Shown piece by piece: positions 43,483 to 55,100 of a DNA stretch of 64,000 nt. How positions within the stretch are numbered: the first letter of the stretch is position 1; each line of letters begins with the position of its first letter. The position numbers were made by a program, and so were the translations under genes. The stretch is from Candidatus Contendobacter odensis Run_B_J11 (lineage in GTDB: Bacteria; Pseudomonadota; Gammaproteobacteria; Competibacterales; Competibacteraceae): assembly GCF_000531125.1 (NCBI RefSeq), contig NZ_CBTK010000113.1:1-64000 (forward strand), written 5' to 3'. A model generated the notes under the pieces. It was not told where the DNA came from and made no database searches. It saw nothing but the letters and a program-made list of their open reading frames with translations.

Positions 43483-44385
43483 TCAACGGTTCTCCCGGCC
43501 ATGGCGGTGCAGTTGCTCTAGCGGAAATACCGCCGCACCGTCTCCGCGTAGACGGGACCGATTCTGGATCGATCCCCAAGCATGGCCGTAGACCACCTCG
43601 CAACTGACGGGCAGCAGACCATCCGGGCGACGGAACAGTTCGTAGGCGGCCTGCATGGCCCGCAACCGGCCTTTGCCGGTCAGACCACGGGCGCGGCCAA
43701 AAGTGAAGTTGCCGGCACCCAGCGCTTTGAGATCGCGCATCAGTCCGCCTACATTCGAATAGGTCAGGGTCAACCGCTCGACATCCATCACCGGCTCGGC
43801 CAATCGCGCCCGCATCAATGCATCGCCGATGTCATGCATATCAAGGAAGGCGTTGATGTGATTGTAACCGTCGGCTGCTGCCCAACTGCGCCGTAACTCG
43901 ATCAGGGTATCCGGTCCCAGCGTACTGAACAGCAACCCCCCCCCCGGCTTGAGTACCCGCTGAAATTCGGCAAACACCCGGTCAAGATCCAGGCACCAGG
44001 GCAGGGCGAAATGGGAAAAGACCAGATCGCAACTGGCCGACGGCAACGGCAGTGCTTCCGGCTCGGCCACTGCACCATGCAAAGTGCGCAGCCAGGGTGC
44101 CTGCTTGCAAGCCTTTTTCACCAGTGCTGGCGCTAAATCCAGCCCGATCACCCGTGCTTTCCGGTATTTTTTCATCAGCGCCGCAGTGATAGCACCGGTT
44201 CCGCAGCCGACATCCACAATCGTCTCTGGCTGACGTTTAATCAGGTTCAATCGCTCCAGCAGGCGGTTGCCGACCTCGCGATGCAGGAATGCGGCTTTGT
44301 CATAGCCGAGTGCCGCCCGTTCCAAAGCCCGCCGCAATAGTTTCCGATCCAAATCGAAGGGTGCTGCTTCATGATCATCACGCAT
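43483..44385 (-). CDS. bioC: malonyl-ACP O-methyltransferase BioC
   Basis: BioC methylates malonyl-ACP with SAM to prime pimelate synthesis for biotin. The 300-residue product starts MRDDHEAAPFDLDRKLLRRA; the frame extends further only into bioH. SAM motif I is at 58-64 (DVGCGTG), and VFSHFALPWCLDLD and LKPGGGLLFSTLGPDTL follow as in the family. The three Gly codons at 148-150 plus one base form a run of ten G, an unusual homopolymer. It overlaps the bioH stop by eight bases. bioA, bioB, bioD and bioF are not in the window. Confidence 0.93.
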   Translation of the reverse strand: MRDDHEAAPFDLDRKLLRRALERAALGYDKAAFLHREVGNRLLERLNLIKRQPETIVDVGCGTGAITAALMKKYRKARVIGLDLAPALVKKACKQAPWLRTLHGAVAEPEALPLPSASCDLVFSHFALPWCLDLDRVFAEFQRVLKPGGGLLFSTLGPDTLIELRRSWAAADGYNHINAFLDMHDIGDALMRARLAEPVMDVERLTLTYSNVGGLMRDLKALGAGNFTFGRARGLTGKGRLRAMQAAYELFRRPDGLLPVSCEVVYGHAWGSIQNRSRLRGDGAAVFPLEQLHRHGRENR

Positions 44386-45178
44386 CAAGAAATGCCCTGA
44401 GTTCGGCCAGAAATTCCGGCAAGTGGGAAAAGAACGGCGCATGACCGGCGCGGGGAAAAATGTGCAGGCGCGCATTCGGTAGCCATTGCTGGATCGCGGC
44501 GCCGGCAGCAGCAGGAACCAGTTGATCACGCTGCCCCATCAGCAGCAGGGTCGAGCAGACGATACGCGACAGTTCAGCACGCAGATCGGCCTGTTCCAGG
44601 ATCGCCAGCCCGTCTTCCAACGCCGAGACATCCGGTTCGCCGTGCTGGAATAGCATCGTCTTGAGTTGATGTAACTGGGCGGTGGCGTGTTCGCTGCCAT
44701 GGACTTCCAGCGCGATAAAACGCTTGAGCGTAGCCCGGTAGTTCTGGCGCAGTTCCTCGGCGAAGCGACGCAGCACCAGAGGAGCGATGCCGTGCGGCCA
44801 GTCCGGGCGCTGCATGAAGCAGGGCGTGCTATTGACCAGTACCAGTCGGTTGACGCGCTCCGGCGCGGTGATCGCGACCTGCTGAGCCACCAGCCCTCCC
44901 AGCGACCAGCCCACCCAAGTCGCCTGGGGCGGCGTGACCGCGCTCACGGCGGCGCATAAATCGGCCAGGGTATGACCGGTTTCCGACAGACGGCTGTAGC
45001 CGTGACCCGGCAGATCCAGCACCGTAACCCGGTAGTCCTCCAGCAGCGATTTCGCTACATCTTCCCAAACGCCAGCGTGCATGCCCCAGCCATGCAGCAG
45101 TACTATCTCCGGCCCGGAACCGACGGTGTGGCGATAAAGGGATGTTGGAGCAAGGCGGTCGCTGGAATCGTGGCACAT
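44378..45178 (-). CDS. bioH: pimeloyl-ACP methyl ester carboxylesterase BioH
   Basis: BioH removes the methyl ester from pimeloyl-ACP after chain extension, ending the BioC-dependent route. This 266-residue alpha/beta hydrolase has the nucleophile in WVGWSLGG (Ser92), an acid in LMGQRDQLVP and the catalytic His in AGHAPFFSH. The oxyanion region LLHGWGMHAGVW is typical of BioH. Its place directly ahead of bioC supports this over a generic hydrolase. Confidence 0.92.
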   Translation of the reverse strand: MCHDSSDRLAPTSLYRHTVGSGPEIVLLHGWGMHAGVWEDVAKSLLEDYRVTVLDLPGHGYSRLSETGHTLADLCAAVSAVTPPQATWVGWSLGGLVAQQVAITAPERVNRLVLVNSTPCFMQRPDWPHGIAPLVLRRFAEELRQNYRATLKRFIALEVHGSEHATAQLHQLKTMLFQHGEPDVSALEDGLAILEQADLRAELSRIVCSTLLLMGQRDQLVPAAAGAAIQQWLPNARLHIFPRAGHAPFFSHLPEFLAELRAFLDA

Positions 45179-45218
45179 GGCGGATTTAAGCAGGATTCAG
45201 GAACAACGGTTTCGGTTT

Positions 45219-46124
45219 CTAAGTCGGGTTGGCCGCTGGTTTTACCGCCGGCTCCGGGGCCACATCCACCGATACATCCAGCGAGTGGGTACCGCCCCCG
45301 GTCATCACCCCTTTCAATGGCGCGACATCACCGTAATCTCGCCCCCACGCCAAAGTGACGTGCTTTTCTCCCGGCATACAACCATTGGTCGGATCGAATT
45401 CCGCCCAGGCGGCGCCCGGTACATACACCGCCAGCCAGGCATGAGACGCATCGGCCCCCACCAGCCGGGGTTGGCCGGGTGGCGGCAAAGTTTCCAGATA
45501 ACCGCTGACATAGCGCGCCGCCAATCCCAACGCCCGCAGACAAGCAATCGCCAGATGAGCAAAATCCTGACAGACGCCGCGCCGCTCGATCAGAACCTTG
45601 TTGAGCGGAGTAGCGACCGTGGTGAAATGCGGGTCGTAGGTAAATTCACGATTGATCCGCCGGTTCAAATCCGCAACCGCTTCCAGCAGAGGGCGGCCCG
45701 GCGGAAAACTCGGCTCGGCGTATTGCCGGAACTTGGCCTGAGCCACCACAAACGGTGAATCGAGTACGAATTGCCGAGCCTCGATAATGTCGGGGTCTTG
45801 CGCGTTCTGCAACACCCCGATCACCTGCTCCCACGATGGCGATGGACTGGAGGCGTTGAACGGGCGCGACTTCAATATCTCCACCTCGGTGGCAACCGTC
45901 ACCACCAAGCGCTGATGAATATCCTGGATGGCGAAGTACAGCGCCCGGTTGCCGAAAAAATCCCACCGTTCGACGGAGAGCGCCGGGCGCGGTCGAATCT
46001 CGATCCGGCTGGGCTGGCAAAATTGCCAGGGAGTTTCCCGTGGCAACAACCGCGCTTCGTTGTGACACAACGCTACACCACTGCTGTAGCGGTACAGGGT
46101 GCGATGGGTGATGGTGTACTTCAT
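45219..46124 (-). CDS. transglutaminase-like protein paired with ATP-grasp gene
   Basis: The 301-residue protein has an N-terminal beta-rich domain (YTITHRTLYRYSSGVALCHNEARLLP, a common transglutaminase N-terminal pattern). A transglutaminase/protease-like core follows, with Cys185 (GVCQDFAHLAI), His228 (ASHAWLAVYV) and Asp244 (FDPTNG). No signal peptide is seen, so it is probably cytosolic. Its start overlaps the ATP-grasp/alpha-E gene stop by four bases (ATGA). From known gene-neighbourhood studies, this trio of domains is predicted to make or cleave peptide amide bonds; the substrate is unknown. Confidence 0.88.
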   Translation of the reverse strand: MKYTITHRTLYRYSSGVALCHNEARLLPRETPWQFCQPSRIEIRPRPALSVERWDFFGNRALYFAIQDIHQRLVVTVATEVEILKSRPFNASSPSPSWEQVIGVLQNAQDPDIIEARQFVLDSPFVVAQAKFRQYAEPSFPPGRPLLEAVADLNRRINREFTYDPHFTTVATPLNKVLIERRGVCQDFAHLAIACLRALGLAARYVSGYLETLPPPGQPRLVGADASHAWLAVYVPGAAWAEFDPTNGCMPGEKHVTLAWGRDYGDVAPLKGVMTGGGTHSLDVSVDVAPEPAVKPAANPT

Positions 46125-48673
46125 GGCCGCATCGTGATCAGTTGCCGGGGGACTTCGGCATGACTGAAATGGCTATGGATCAGCGCATCGGATAGCGCCA
46201 GCAGCGGGCGGTTGAGCGCTTCCAGCAGCCGGGCCAGTTCGACACTGGAATGAGTGCTGTCCTGGGACAGGGTTGCCAGTGCCTCGATGTCGGCCAGTTG
46301 CAAAATAGTGGTGGCCTCCAGGATCAGCCGTTCCTCGGCGCTGCGATAGGGCGAACTGTTATTGGGTCGCTGCAAGCGCCTGATGTTGCGTTGCAGCCGC
46401 TGCAACTGATAGCCGATGGCGCGGGGATTGCCCTCATCAAAGAGCAGCAAATCGATGATTGCACGCGGATGCAGTGCGGAGCGGTAGCGACGCCGATAGG
46501 CGGTCAGATTATCGGTGATGGTGAGTACCACTTCCCACAGGGGCAACCCAGGATTACGGGCGGTGATGAAAGCAAGATTAAACAGGGTCATGGTGTGCAA
46601 CACCCGCTCCAGATAACGCCCGATATCGAAGAACAGCCAGCCTTGATGGTGCGGCATGGTCTCGTTATTCAGACCGCAAAACGCCGTCACCAGCATCAAA
46701 TCTTCTTCGAGCAATTCCCGCGCCTGCCGGGCACCCAACCCTGGCACCGGTTGCTGAATTTGCTGTTGAATCCGGTTCAGCAAGCGCCAGCCATCATCGC
46801 CCAGATGGTTGCGCACTGCCCGCCCGGTGCGCAACATATCACCAAAAATCGTATGCAGGCTGCCGGAATGATCCGATTCCACCACCAGGTTCAACAGCTT
46901 TTGCCGCAGGGTGAAAAAACGGGCGCGCGGTGATTCCGCCACCGGGGGCACTGGAATTTCCAGAGCTTCCAGCAGGTCGTCCAGACAGCGTTCATCGGTG
47001 TTGTCCTGCTCCCATTCCAGCAGTCGCCCGAACGCTTCCCGCAACAGCCGTGCGGTACTGTCCAGCCGCTCGCTGTAGCGACCCAGCCAGAACAGATTAT
47101 CCGCCACCCGGCTAGGCAAGTCGCCCCCATCGCGGGTGACAAAGATGGGGCCGTAGCTTTGCCGTAGCAAGCTGACGTGTTTCTGTGGCGTCGGCGCGAG
47201 TACCCACCAGTCCTTGCTGATCCCGCCCTGTTGCAGTGCGGTTTGCAGGGTATCCAGTCCCGAAGAGACTCGCGCCAGGCCACCCGGCATCACCCGATAA
47301 CCCTCTCCGTCAGCGACCGTAAAACCGCGCAGCATCACCGGTCGCGGTGTCAGCCGCCCATCTTCGAGTACTGGCGCGGTAGAAAGCGGTAACGATTCCT
47401 GGCCGACGAACAGGTGAGGGGTGGCCTGAATCCGATTCACCAGTTGGGCGCGAGCCGCCGCGTCCAGTCGGGCGACTTCCCAATGGGGTTGACCGGGCAG
47501 GATCGAACGAACTACCAATTGATCGAGGTTGTTCAACACATAACCACGCGCATCTGAAGCACCGCACCACCAGGTGGGTAGTGATGGCAGCATTAACGTC
47601 TCGCCTAGTAACTGCTGGCACAGCAGGGGCAGGAAAGCCGCCAGTCCGGGGTTTTCGGCGAGACCGCTGCCAATGGCATTAGCGATAGCGACATGGCCGC
47701 CCCGTGCTGCCTGCAACAGGCCGGGGATGCCCAGCAGCGAGTCGCCGCGCAGTTCCAGCGGATCGCAAAAGGCGTCAAACACCAGCCGCAGGATTACATC
47801 CACTGGTCGCAATCCCCCCAGCGTCTTCAGCCAGACCCGGCCATCGCGCACGACTAAGTCCTCGCCTTCCACCAGGCTGAGTGACAAATAATTTGCTAGA
47901 TAGGCGTGCTCGAAATAAACCGGGCTGTTGGGGCCAGGCGTCAGCAATACCACATGCGGATCTTCAGGGTTATGACGGGCTAACCCCGCTAGAGTGGCGC
48001 GTTCGGTCTCCAGGAAGCTCGCCAATCGGCGCAGCGGCGCATCGCGATAAAGCATCGGCAATGCCCGAGCCAGGATGATGCGGTTCTCCAGCGTGTATCC
48101 GGCGCCAGAGGGCGACTGGCTGCGGTCGCAGTACACCCGAAATACCCCGTCTGGGCCGCGTGCGAGATCCACGCCGTGAAAAATCAGCCAGCGACTGCCG
48201 GTCGGAAGCGATTGGTGACAGGCATGGAGAAAGCCAGGGTAAGCGTAGATCAATTCTGGCGGCAACCAGCCTTGGCGAATCGTGGTGCGGGGTCCGTACA
48301 AATCCACCATCAGCGCATTCAACAACCGGGATCGTTGTTCCATCCCGGCAGCGAGACCGCTCCATTCCTCACCGGTCATCAACAGTGGGATAGGATCGAC
48401 CAGCCAGTGTCGCTGAGCGTTACGCGAGTCGTCATAGGCGTTGTAAGTGACGCCGTCTTCCTGCAACAACCGCTGGACTTCGCTGTGACGACGATCCAGT
48501 TCCTCACCGCCGGTTTCGTCCAGGAATTGCATTAAATCCTGCCAGTGGGGGCGTAGCATTCCGGGCGACGAACACATCTCGTCGTAGCCATCGGTGGCGA
48601 CGGGGTAGTCGCTCAATAGCGAGGCGCTAGGTAGGTTCAGAATGTTTTGACGGGCAACAGAAGTTTCGATCAT
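46121..48673 (-). CDS. fused circularly permuted ATP-grasp and alpha-E protein
   Basis: The 850-residue protein starts MIETSVARQNILNL, with AGGA about nine bases upstream. Residues about 40-500 are a circularly permuted ATP-grasp domain (MLRPHWQDLMQFLDETGGEELDRR, VYCDRSQSPSGAGYTLENR, LTPGPNSPVYFEHAYLANYL, HVAIANAIGSGLAENPGLAAFLP, and SPVL/PRPVMLRGF near the end). Residues about 519-850 are an alpha-E domain (LPSRVADNLFWLGRYSERLDSTARLLR). In other bacteria these are often separate genes. Family knowledge predicts an amidoligase forming a peptide-like product. It overlaps the transglutaminase gene by four bases and follows a cyclic-nucleotide-binding protein gene on the same strand. Confidence 0.9.
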   Translation of the reverse strand: MIETSVARQNILNLPSASLLSDYPVATDGYDEMCSSPGMLRPHWQDLMQFLDETGGEELDRRHSEVQRLLQEDGVTYNAYDDSRNAQRHWLVDPIPLLMTGEEWSGLAAGMEQRSRLLNALMVDLYGPRTTIRQGWLPPELIYAYPGFLHACHQSLPTGSRWLIFHGVDLARGPDGVFRVYCDRSQSPSGAGYTLENRIILARALPMLYRDAPLRRLASFLETERATLAGLARHNPEDPHVVLLTPGPNSPVYFEHAYLANYLSLSLVEGEDLVVRDGRVWLKTLGGLRPVDVILRLVFDAFCDPLELRGDSLLGIPGLLQAARGGHVAIANAIGSGLAENPGLAAFLPLLCQQLLGETLMLPSLPTWWCGASDARGYVLNNLDQLVVRSILPGQPHWEVARLDAAARAQLVNRIQATPHLFVGQESLPLSTAPVLEDGRLTPRPVMLRGFTVADGEGYRVMPGGLARVSSGLDTLQTALQQGGISKDWWVLAPTPQKHVSLLRQSYGPIFVTRDGGDLPSRVADNLFWLGRYSERLDSTARLLREAFGRLLEWEQDNTDERCLDDLLEALEIPVPPVAESPRARFFTLRQKLLNLVVESDHSGSLHTIFGDMLRTGRAVRNHLGDDGWRLLNRIQQQIQQPVPGLGARQARELLEEDLMLVTAFCGLNNETMPHHQGWLFFDIGRYLERVLHTMTLFNLAFITARNPGLPLWEVVLTITDNLTAYRRRYRSALHPRAIIDLLLFDEGNPRAIGYQLQRLQRNIRRLQRPNNSSPYRSAEERLILEATTILQLADIEALATLSQDSTHSSVELARLLEALNRPLLALSDALIHSHFSHAEVPRQLITMRP

Positions 48674-48831
48674 GCATGTTTTCCTGGAGGCAGCCACTGC
48701 AACGCGAGTTGCCAAGCCGCACGGCCCGATCCGAAGCGTCTCTTGCCCGGTGAGGGACGGCGGGCTGCATCAAACCAGCAGTTCCACATGAGAAGTACGC
48801 GAATCCGGGTTCTGGGGGAACCGGGTGGACG

Positions 48832-49194
48832 CTAGTCTTGGAGGCGGGCATTGGCGCGACGCAGCCGGTCGGCCATTACTCGCATGACCTGGAGGGCGAA
48901 CAGCGGAGTTCGCTGGATGAGAGTCAGGAAGTGTTGGCGGCTGACCCGTGTGAGCAGGCAGTCAGTGCGAGCGATGGCAGTGGCGCTGCGCGGTTTGTCA
49001 TCGATCAGTGCAAACTCACCCAACATGCCGCCTGATCCCACCGTTTCGAGGGTTTGTCCACTCATCACAATATCCACTTGACCTTCAGCGACAATGTACA
49101 GGCTGTCGCCGAGGTCGCCTTCGTGGAAAATGATTTGGCCGACAGAGAAGGATTGGTATTCTTCAGGCTTGCTGAACAAATCCGGATTGTTCAT
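48832..49194 (-). CDS. stand-alone cyclic-nucleotide-binding domain protein
   Basis: The 120-residue protein is a single CNB domain with the pattern FSVGQIIFHEGDLGDSLYIVAEGQVDI and GEFALIDDKPRSATAIA, the phosphate-binding cassette with Arg. No helix-turn-helix follows, so unlike Crp it cannot bind DNA alone; it ends in a helix RRANARLQD. It is probably a sensor partner of another protein. It lies 158 bases upstream of the ATP-grasp gene on the same strand, but a functional link is unproven. Confidence 0.88.
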   Translation of the reverse strand: MNNPDLFSKPEEYQSFSVGQIIFHEGDLGDSLYIVAEGQVDIVMSGQTLETVGSGGMLGEFALIDDKPRSATAIARTDCLLTRVSRQHFLTLIQRTPLFALQVMRVMADRLRRANARLQD

Positions 49195-49411
49195 GGAGCG
49201 GTTCCTCGTCGTGCCGGAGCAGTGTTCGCGTCCAGGTACACTCCCCGGTAGCTGTGGTGCTTTTTCGGCAGTTTAGCCCACTTTGCGAGGCCGTGATAGC
49301 GGCACTGCCCAAGCTCCCCCACCCGGTACTACCGGGGTATGCCACTCTCTTTTGCGTCGCCTTTTGCAATCCGGGTCAATCCTGAAGCCTTCTATTATTC
49401 CGTCTATTCCG

Positions 49412-50431
49412 TCAAATTGACCCTTCTTCCATAGCACTGGCCAAGGGATTGGGCGCTGGCTTAGCGTTCGCAGAGTTGGTGCCGCCAACAATGTTCAGCG
49501 GGGGGCCGGCGATGTAGGCTAGGGCGAATGCGCCCGGCCCGACATTGATTCCGCCGGCAGTACTCATGACCGAGAGCAGCACTTCGATTTTATGATCTCT
49601 GGCGTAGCGCTCGAAATCAATGAAGGCCCGCTTGTGGCGGATAATCTCAAGATCGCCGGCATAACTGGTATTGATGATCGGGGTTGCGAGACCTTGTTGG
49701 ATAGCGTGGCGAACGATGTCGAACAGTTTGATCAGAGTGCGGTCGAAGCCTCGCTCCTTGTCAATCACCTGACTTTCACCCCGGTGAAAGTGGATGATGG
49801 GTTTGATGTCGAACAAGGCGCCGAAATGATACTTCAGCAGGCCGATGGTTTTCTCGCCCTTTTTACTGGCACGGTAGCGGATATAAAACAAGTCTTCTGG
49901 AACCAGATAGCCGTGAACGTGTTGGCTCAGTTGCTCGATATGAGGGCGCAGCGTGCCGAACAGAATGTCTTCTTCTTCGAGCAGGCGCATAGCTTCGTGA
50001 ACCAGCACTCCTTCTCCGGTAAACAGGGTTTTGCTATCCAGCACCGATAGTTGAAACGATCCCGTCATGCCGGCTTGCTGTCGTTGTTCCCGATACTGGG
50101 TGCGGATGATCCGGGACGCCGCTTCGGCGTTTTCGTAGATTGGGCTGCGCGTCTGGGCGATGGTGATGACGAGAACCCGGTCGTATTTCAGCACCAGCTC
50201 TTCCATGAATAACGTCTTGATCTGCTCCACTGAAAACGGAGCGGTTTCGATATCCAGCGTCTTTTCGGCGAGGTACTTGCGATAGAAGGCTTGGGTGGCT
50301 TCCGGGTCGCGAGTATCCCGGAACAGGTCATAGCCGAAATGCAGGCTAATCGGCATGATGTGGAGGTTGTGATTCTGAATATAGGATTGCGGCAGGTCGC
50401 AAGCTGAGTCAATGACAACGCCGGTTCGCAC
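49412..50431 (-). CDS. DegV-family fatty-acid-binding protein
   Basis: The 339-residue DegV protein carries family motifs VVIDSACDLPQSYI at the N-terminus, PFSVEQIKTLFMEEL, the central VLDSKTLFTGEG and the later KPIIHFHRGESQVIDKERGFDR. Known DegV/FakB proteins bind fatty acids, some acting with a kinase FakA to make acyl phosphate. No fakA-like gene is in the window. The start follows a GGAGTAAAACTATT stretch on the minus strand. The C-terminal GGINVGPGAFALAYIAG end is normal. The gene is monocistronic, with gaps of 190 and 217 bases on either side. Confidence 0.87.
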   Translation of the reverse strand: MRTGVVIDSACDLPQSYIQNHNLHIMPISLHFGYDLFRDTRDPEATQAFYRKYLAEKTLDIETAPFSVEQIKTLFMEELVLKYDRVLVITIAQTRSPIYENAEAASRIIRTQYREQRQQAGMTGSFQLSVLDSKTLFTGEGVLVHEAMRLLEEEDILFGTLRPHIEQLSQHVHGYLVPEDLFYIRYRASKKGEKTIGLLKYHFGALFDIKPIIHFHRGESQVIDKERGFDRTLIKLFDIVRHAIQQGLATPIINTSYAGDLEIIRHKRAFIDFERYARDHKIEVLLSVMSTAGGINVGPGAFALAYIAGPPLNIVGGTNSANAKPAPNPLASAMEEGSI

Positions 50432-50621
50432 AATAGTTTTACTCCTTAACGGTTTTCCTTGTTAAAGCGTAGCAAGCCCGGCGCGAAATGTTGGATTGCT
50501 TAACCGTAGAGTCATGGCTAATGCAGTCACGCGCTTTGAGCCTGGCGTATCAGTGCATCTCCCGCGTTAGCATGGATTCAGGTTTTTGCTAAAACGGAGG
50601 TGGCTGATCTGACATTGGTAA

Positions 50622-52046
<1,425 letters not shown>

Positions 52047-52111
52047 TCAATGGCTGGCTGGAGCAATCAAAAAAGGGCTGACGAAGCCGGATTTATGGCT
52101 TTGGAGGCTGA

Positions 52112-55100
52112 TCATGCTGCTTCGCGTAACGCGACCAGCAGCGACTTGAGATCAGCCGCCTTCGGCTTCACCAGCCAGAACCGGCTGGCGTAATAGCGAA
52201 AATCGTCCAGAATCTCCTGGCCCCAGACGCTGCCGGTTTCGGCCACGTAGTCCTCCAGCAAATCCAGCAGATAGTTGCGTTGCAGCTCCATGTTTTCAGT
52301 GGCGATGCGGTGAATATCGATGAGTTCGTGGTTGTAGCGATCCACGAAGGCATTGTTTTCATCCAGCACGAAGGCAAAGCCGCCGGTCATGCCCGCGCCG
52401 AAGTTGACCCCGGTTTCACCGAGTACCACCACCACGCCGCCGGTCATGTATTCGCAGCCGTGATCGCCGACGCCTTCCACAATGGTTAAGGCCCCGGAGT
52501 TGCGTACTGCAAACCGTTCGCCTGCGGTGCCCGCTGCATACAAGGTGCCGCCGGTCGCGCCGTACAGGCAGGTATTGCCAATGATCGCGGTGCGATGGCC
52601 GTCAAACCGGCTGTTTTTCGGCGGGTAAACCACCAGCTTGCCGCCGGCCATGCCCTTGCCGACGTAATCGTTAGCGTCGCCTTCCAGATAAAGATGCAGC
52701 CCGCCTGCGTTCCACACCCCAAAGCTCTGACCTGCGGTGCCGGTCAGCCGCAGTTTGATCGGCGCGGTTTCCATCCCCAGATCGCCGTGGCGGCGGGCGA
52801 TTTCGCCGGACAGTCGCGCCCCGATGGAACGATGGATATTTTTGACCGCGTACTGAAATTCGCCGCCGGTTTTAGCGGTGATCGCGGGGAGGGCGTCGCG
52901 CACCATCTGTTCAGCCAGATCGCCCTTGTCGAACGGCTCGTTACGCGGCTCGATGCAGAACTGTGGCCGTTCCAGCAGCAGGCCGGCGTCGGAAAGAATC
53001 GGCGTCAGGTCCAGACCGCCGTGTTTGCCGGTCGCGCCGGGCAGGATTTCCAGCAGGTCGGTGCGCCCGATCAAGTCCTCGAACTTGCGAACACCTAAAC
53101 TCGCCATGATCTCCCGCGTTTCCTGGGCAACGAAACGGAAATAGTTCATCACTTTCTCGGCGGTGCCCTTGAAGTGATTCAGCCGCAGCACGTTGTTTTG
53201 GGTGGCGACGCCGGTGGCGCAGTTGTTGAGGTGACAGATCCGCAGATATTTACAACCCAACGCCACCATCGGCGCGGTGCCAAAGCCGAAGCTCTCCGCG
53301 CCCAGCATCGCCGCCTTGACCACATCCAGGCCGGTTTTCAACCCGCCGTCGGTCTGCAATCGCACCTTGTCGCGCAAGTTATTGATCCGCAGGGTCTGAT
53401 GAGTTTCACTGAGACCTAATTCCCACGGACTGCCGGCGTATTTGACCGAGGTGAGCGGCGACGCGCCGGTGCCGCCGTCATAGCCAGAAATCGTGATCAG
53501 GTCGGCATACGCTTTAGCGACGCCCGCCGCAATCGTGCCCACGCCCGCTTCGGCCACCAGTTTGACCGACACCAGCGCCTGTGGATTGATCTGTTTCAAG
53601 TCGAAAATCAGTTGCGCCAGGTCTTCAATCGAATAAATGTCGTGATGCGGCGGCGGCGAGATCAGCGCTACACCCGGCTTGGAATAGCGCAACCGGGCGA
53701 TCATGGCATTGACCTTGTCGCCGGGCAACTGCCCCCCTTCGCCGGGCTTAGCGCCTTGGGCGACTTTGATCTGCAACACTTCGGCGTTGACCAGATAAGC
53801 CGGGGTCACGCCAAAGCGACCGGAGGCCACTTGCTTAATCTTGGAACTCTTTTCGGTGCCGTAACGCACCGGGTCTTCGCCGCCCTCGCCGGAGTTAGAG
53901 CGTCCGCCCAATCGGTTCATGGCAGTCGCCAGCGCTTCATGCGCTTCCGGCGACAGTGCGCCCAACGACATTCCAGCCGAATCGAAACGCGGCAGAATGG
54001 CGGCCATCGGCTCTACTTCATCCAGCGGAATCGGCCCGCTCGCTGGTTTGAATCGGAACAGATCGCGCAAGGTCGCCACCGGGCGTTCGTTCACCTGCTT
54101 GGCGTAAATCTGATAGTCGCGGTATTCACCGCTGTTGACCGCCTGTTGCAGCGTCGCCACCACGTCGGGGTTATAGGCGTGGTATTCGCCGCCATGGATA
54201 TATTTGAGCAGGCCACCGGTTTCAATCGGCCGCCGCCGTCGCCAGGCGCGCTCGGCTAATTGCACCTGTTCCGCTTCCAGATCGCTGAAGCGCGCGCCCT
54301 GAATTCGGCTTACAGTGTCCTTGAAGCAGAGCTTCACTACCTCGTCATGCAGACCGACAATCTCGAACAGTTGCGCGCCGCGATAACTGTTGATGGTGGA
54401 GATGCCCATCTTGGAGATGATTTTGTACAGCCCCTTATCAATGCCCTTGCGATAGTTCTCGACCAGCTTTGGGTAATCCTGGCGGGTGATTTCGCCGCTA
54501 CGAATCAAGTCGTGCAGGCAGTCATAAGCCAGATAGGGATGAATCAGGGTTGCGCCGTAGCCCAGCAACACCGCGAAATGATGCGGATCGCGGGCGGTGG
54601 CGGTCTCGATGATCAGATTGGTTTCACAGCGCAAACCGTCGCGCACCAGCCGATGATGCACCGCACCCACCGCCAGCAGGGCGTGAATCGGCAGGGTATC
54701 GGGAGTAATAGCGCGGTCGGATAGCACCAGTACGGTCACACCGCCCCGCACTGCGGCCACCGCTTCATCGCACACCCACTCGATTGCGGTTTGCAAACCG
54801 TCGCTGACCGGGTAATGCAGTTCGATCCGGCGGTGCGGATAACGGCCGTCGGGATTGCTCAGCAACGCCCGCAAGCGACCCTCGGTCAACACCGGCGAGT
54901 TGACGGTCAGACGCGGCGCGTAGTCGGAACTTTCCTCGAACAGGCTGCATTCCGCGCCCAGACAGGTTTCCAGCGACATCACCACCGCCTCGCGCAGGGG
55001 ATCAATCGGCGGGTTGGTGACCTGGGCGAACTGCTGACGGAAATAGTCATACAGCGAGCGCGGCTGACCGGACAACACCGCAAACGGGGTATCGTCGCCC

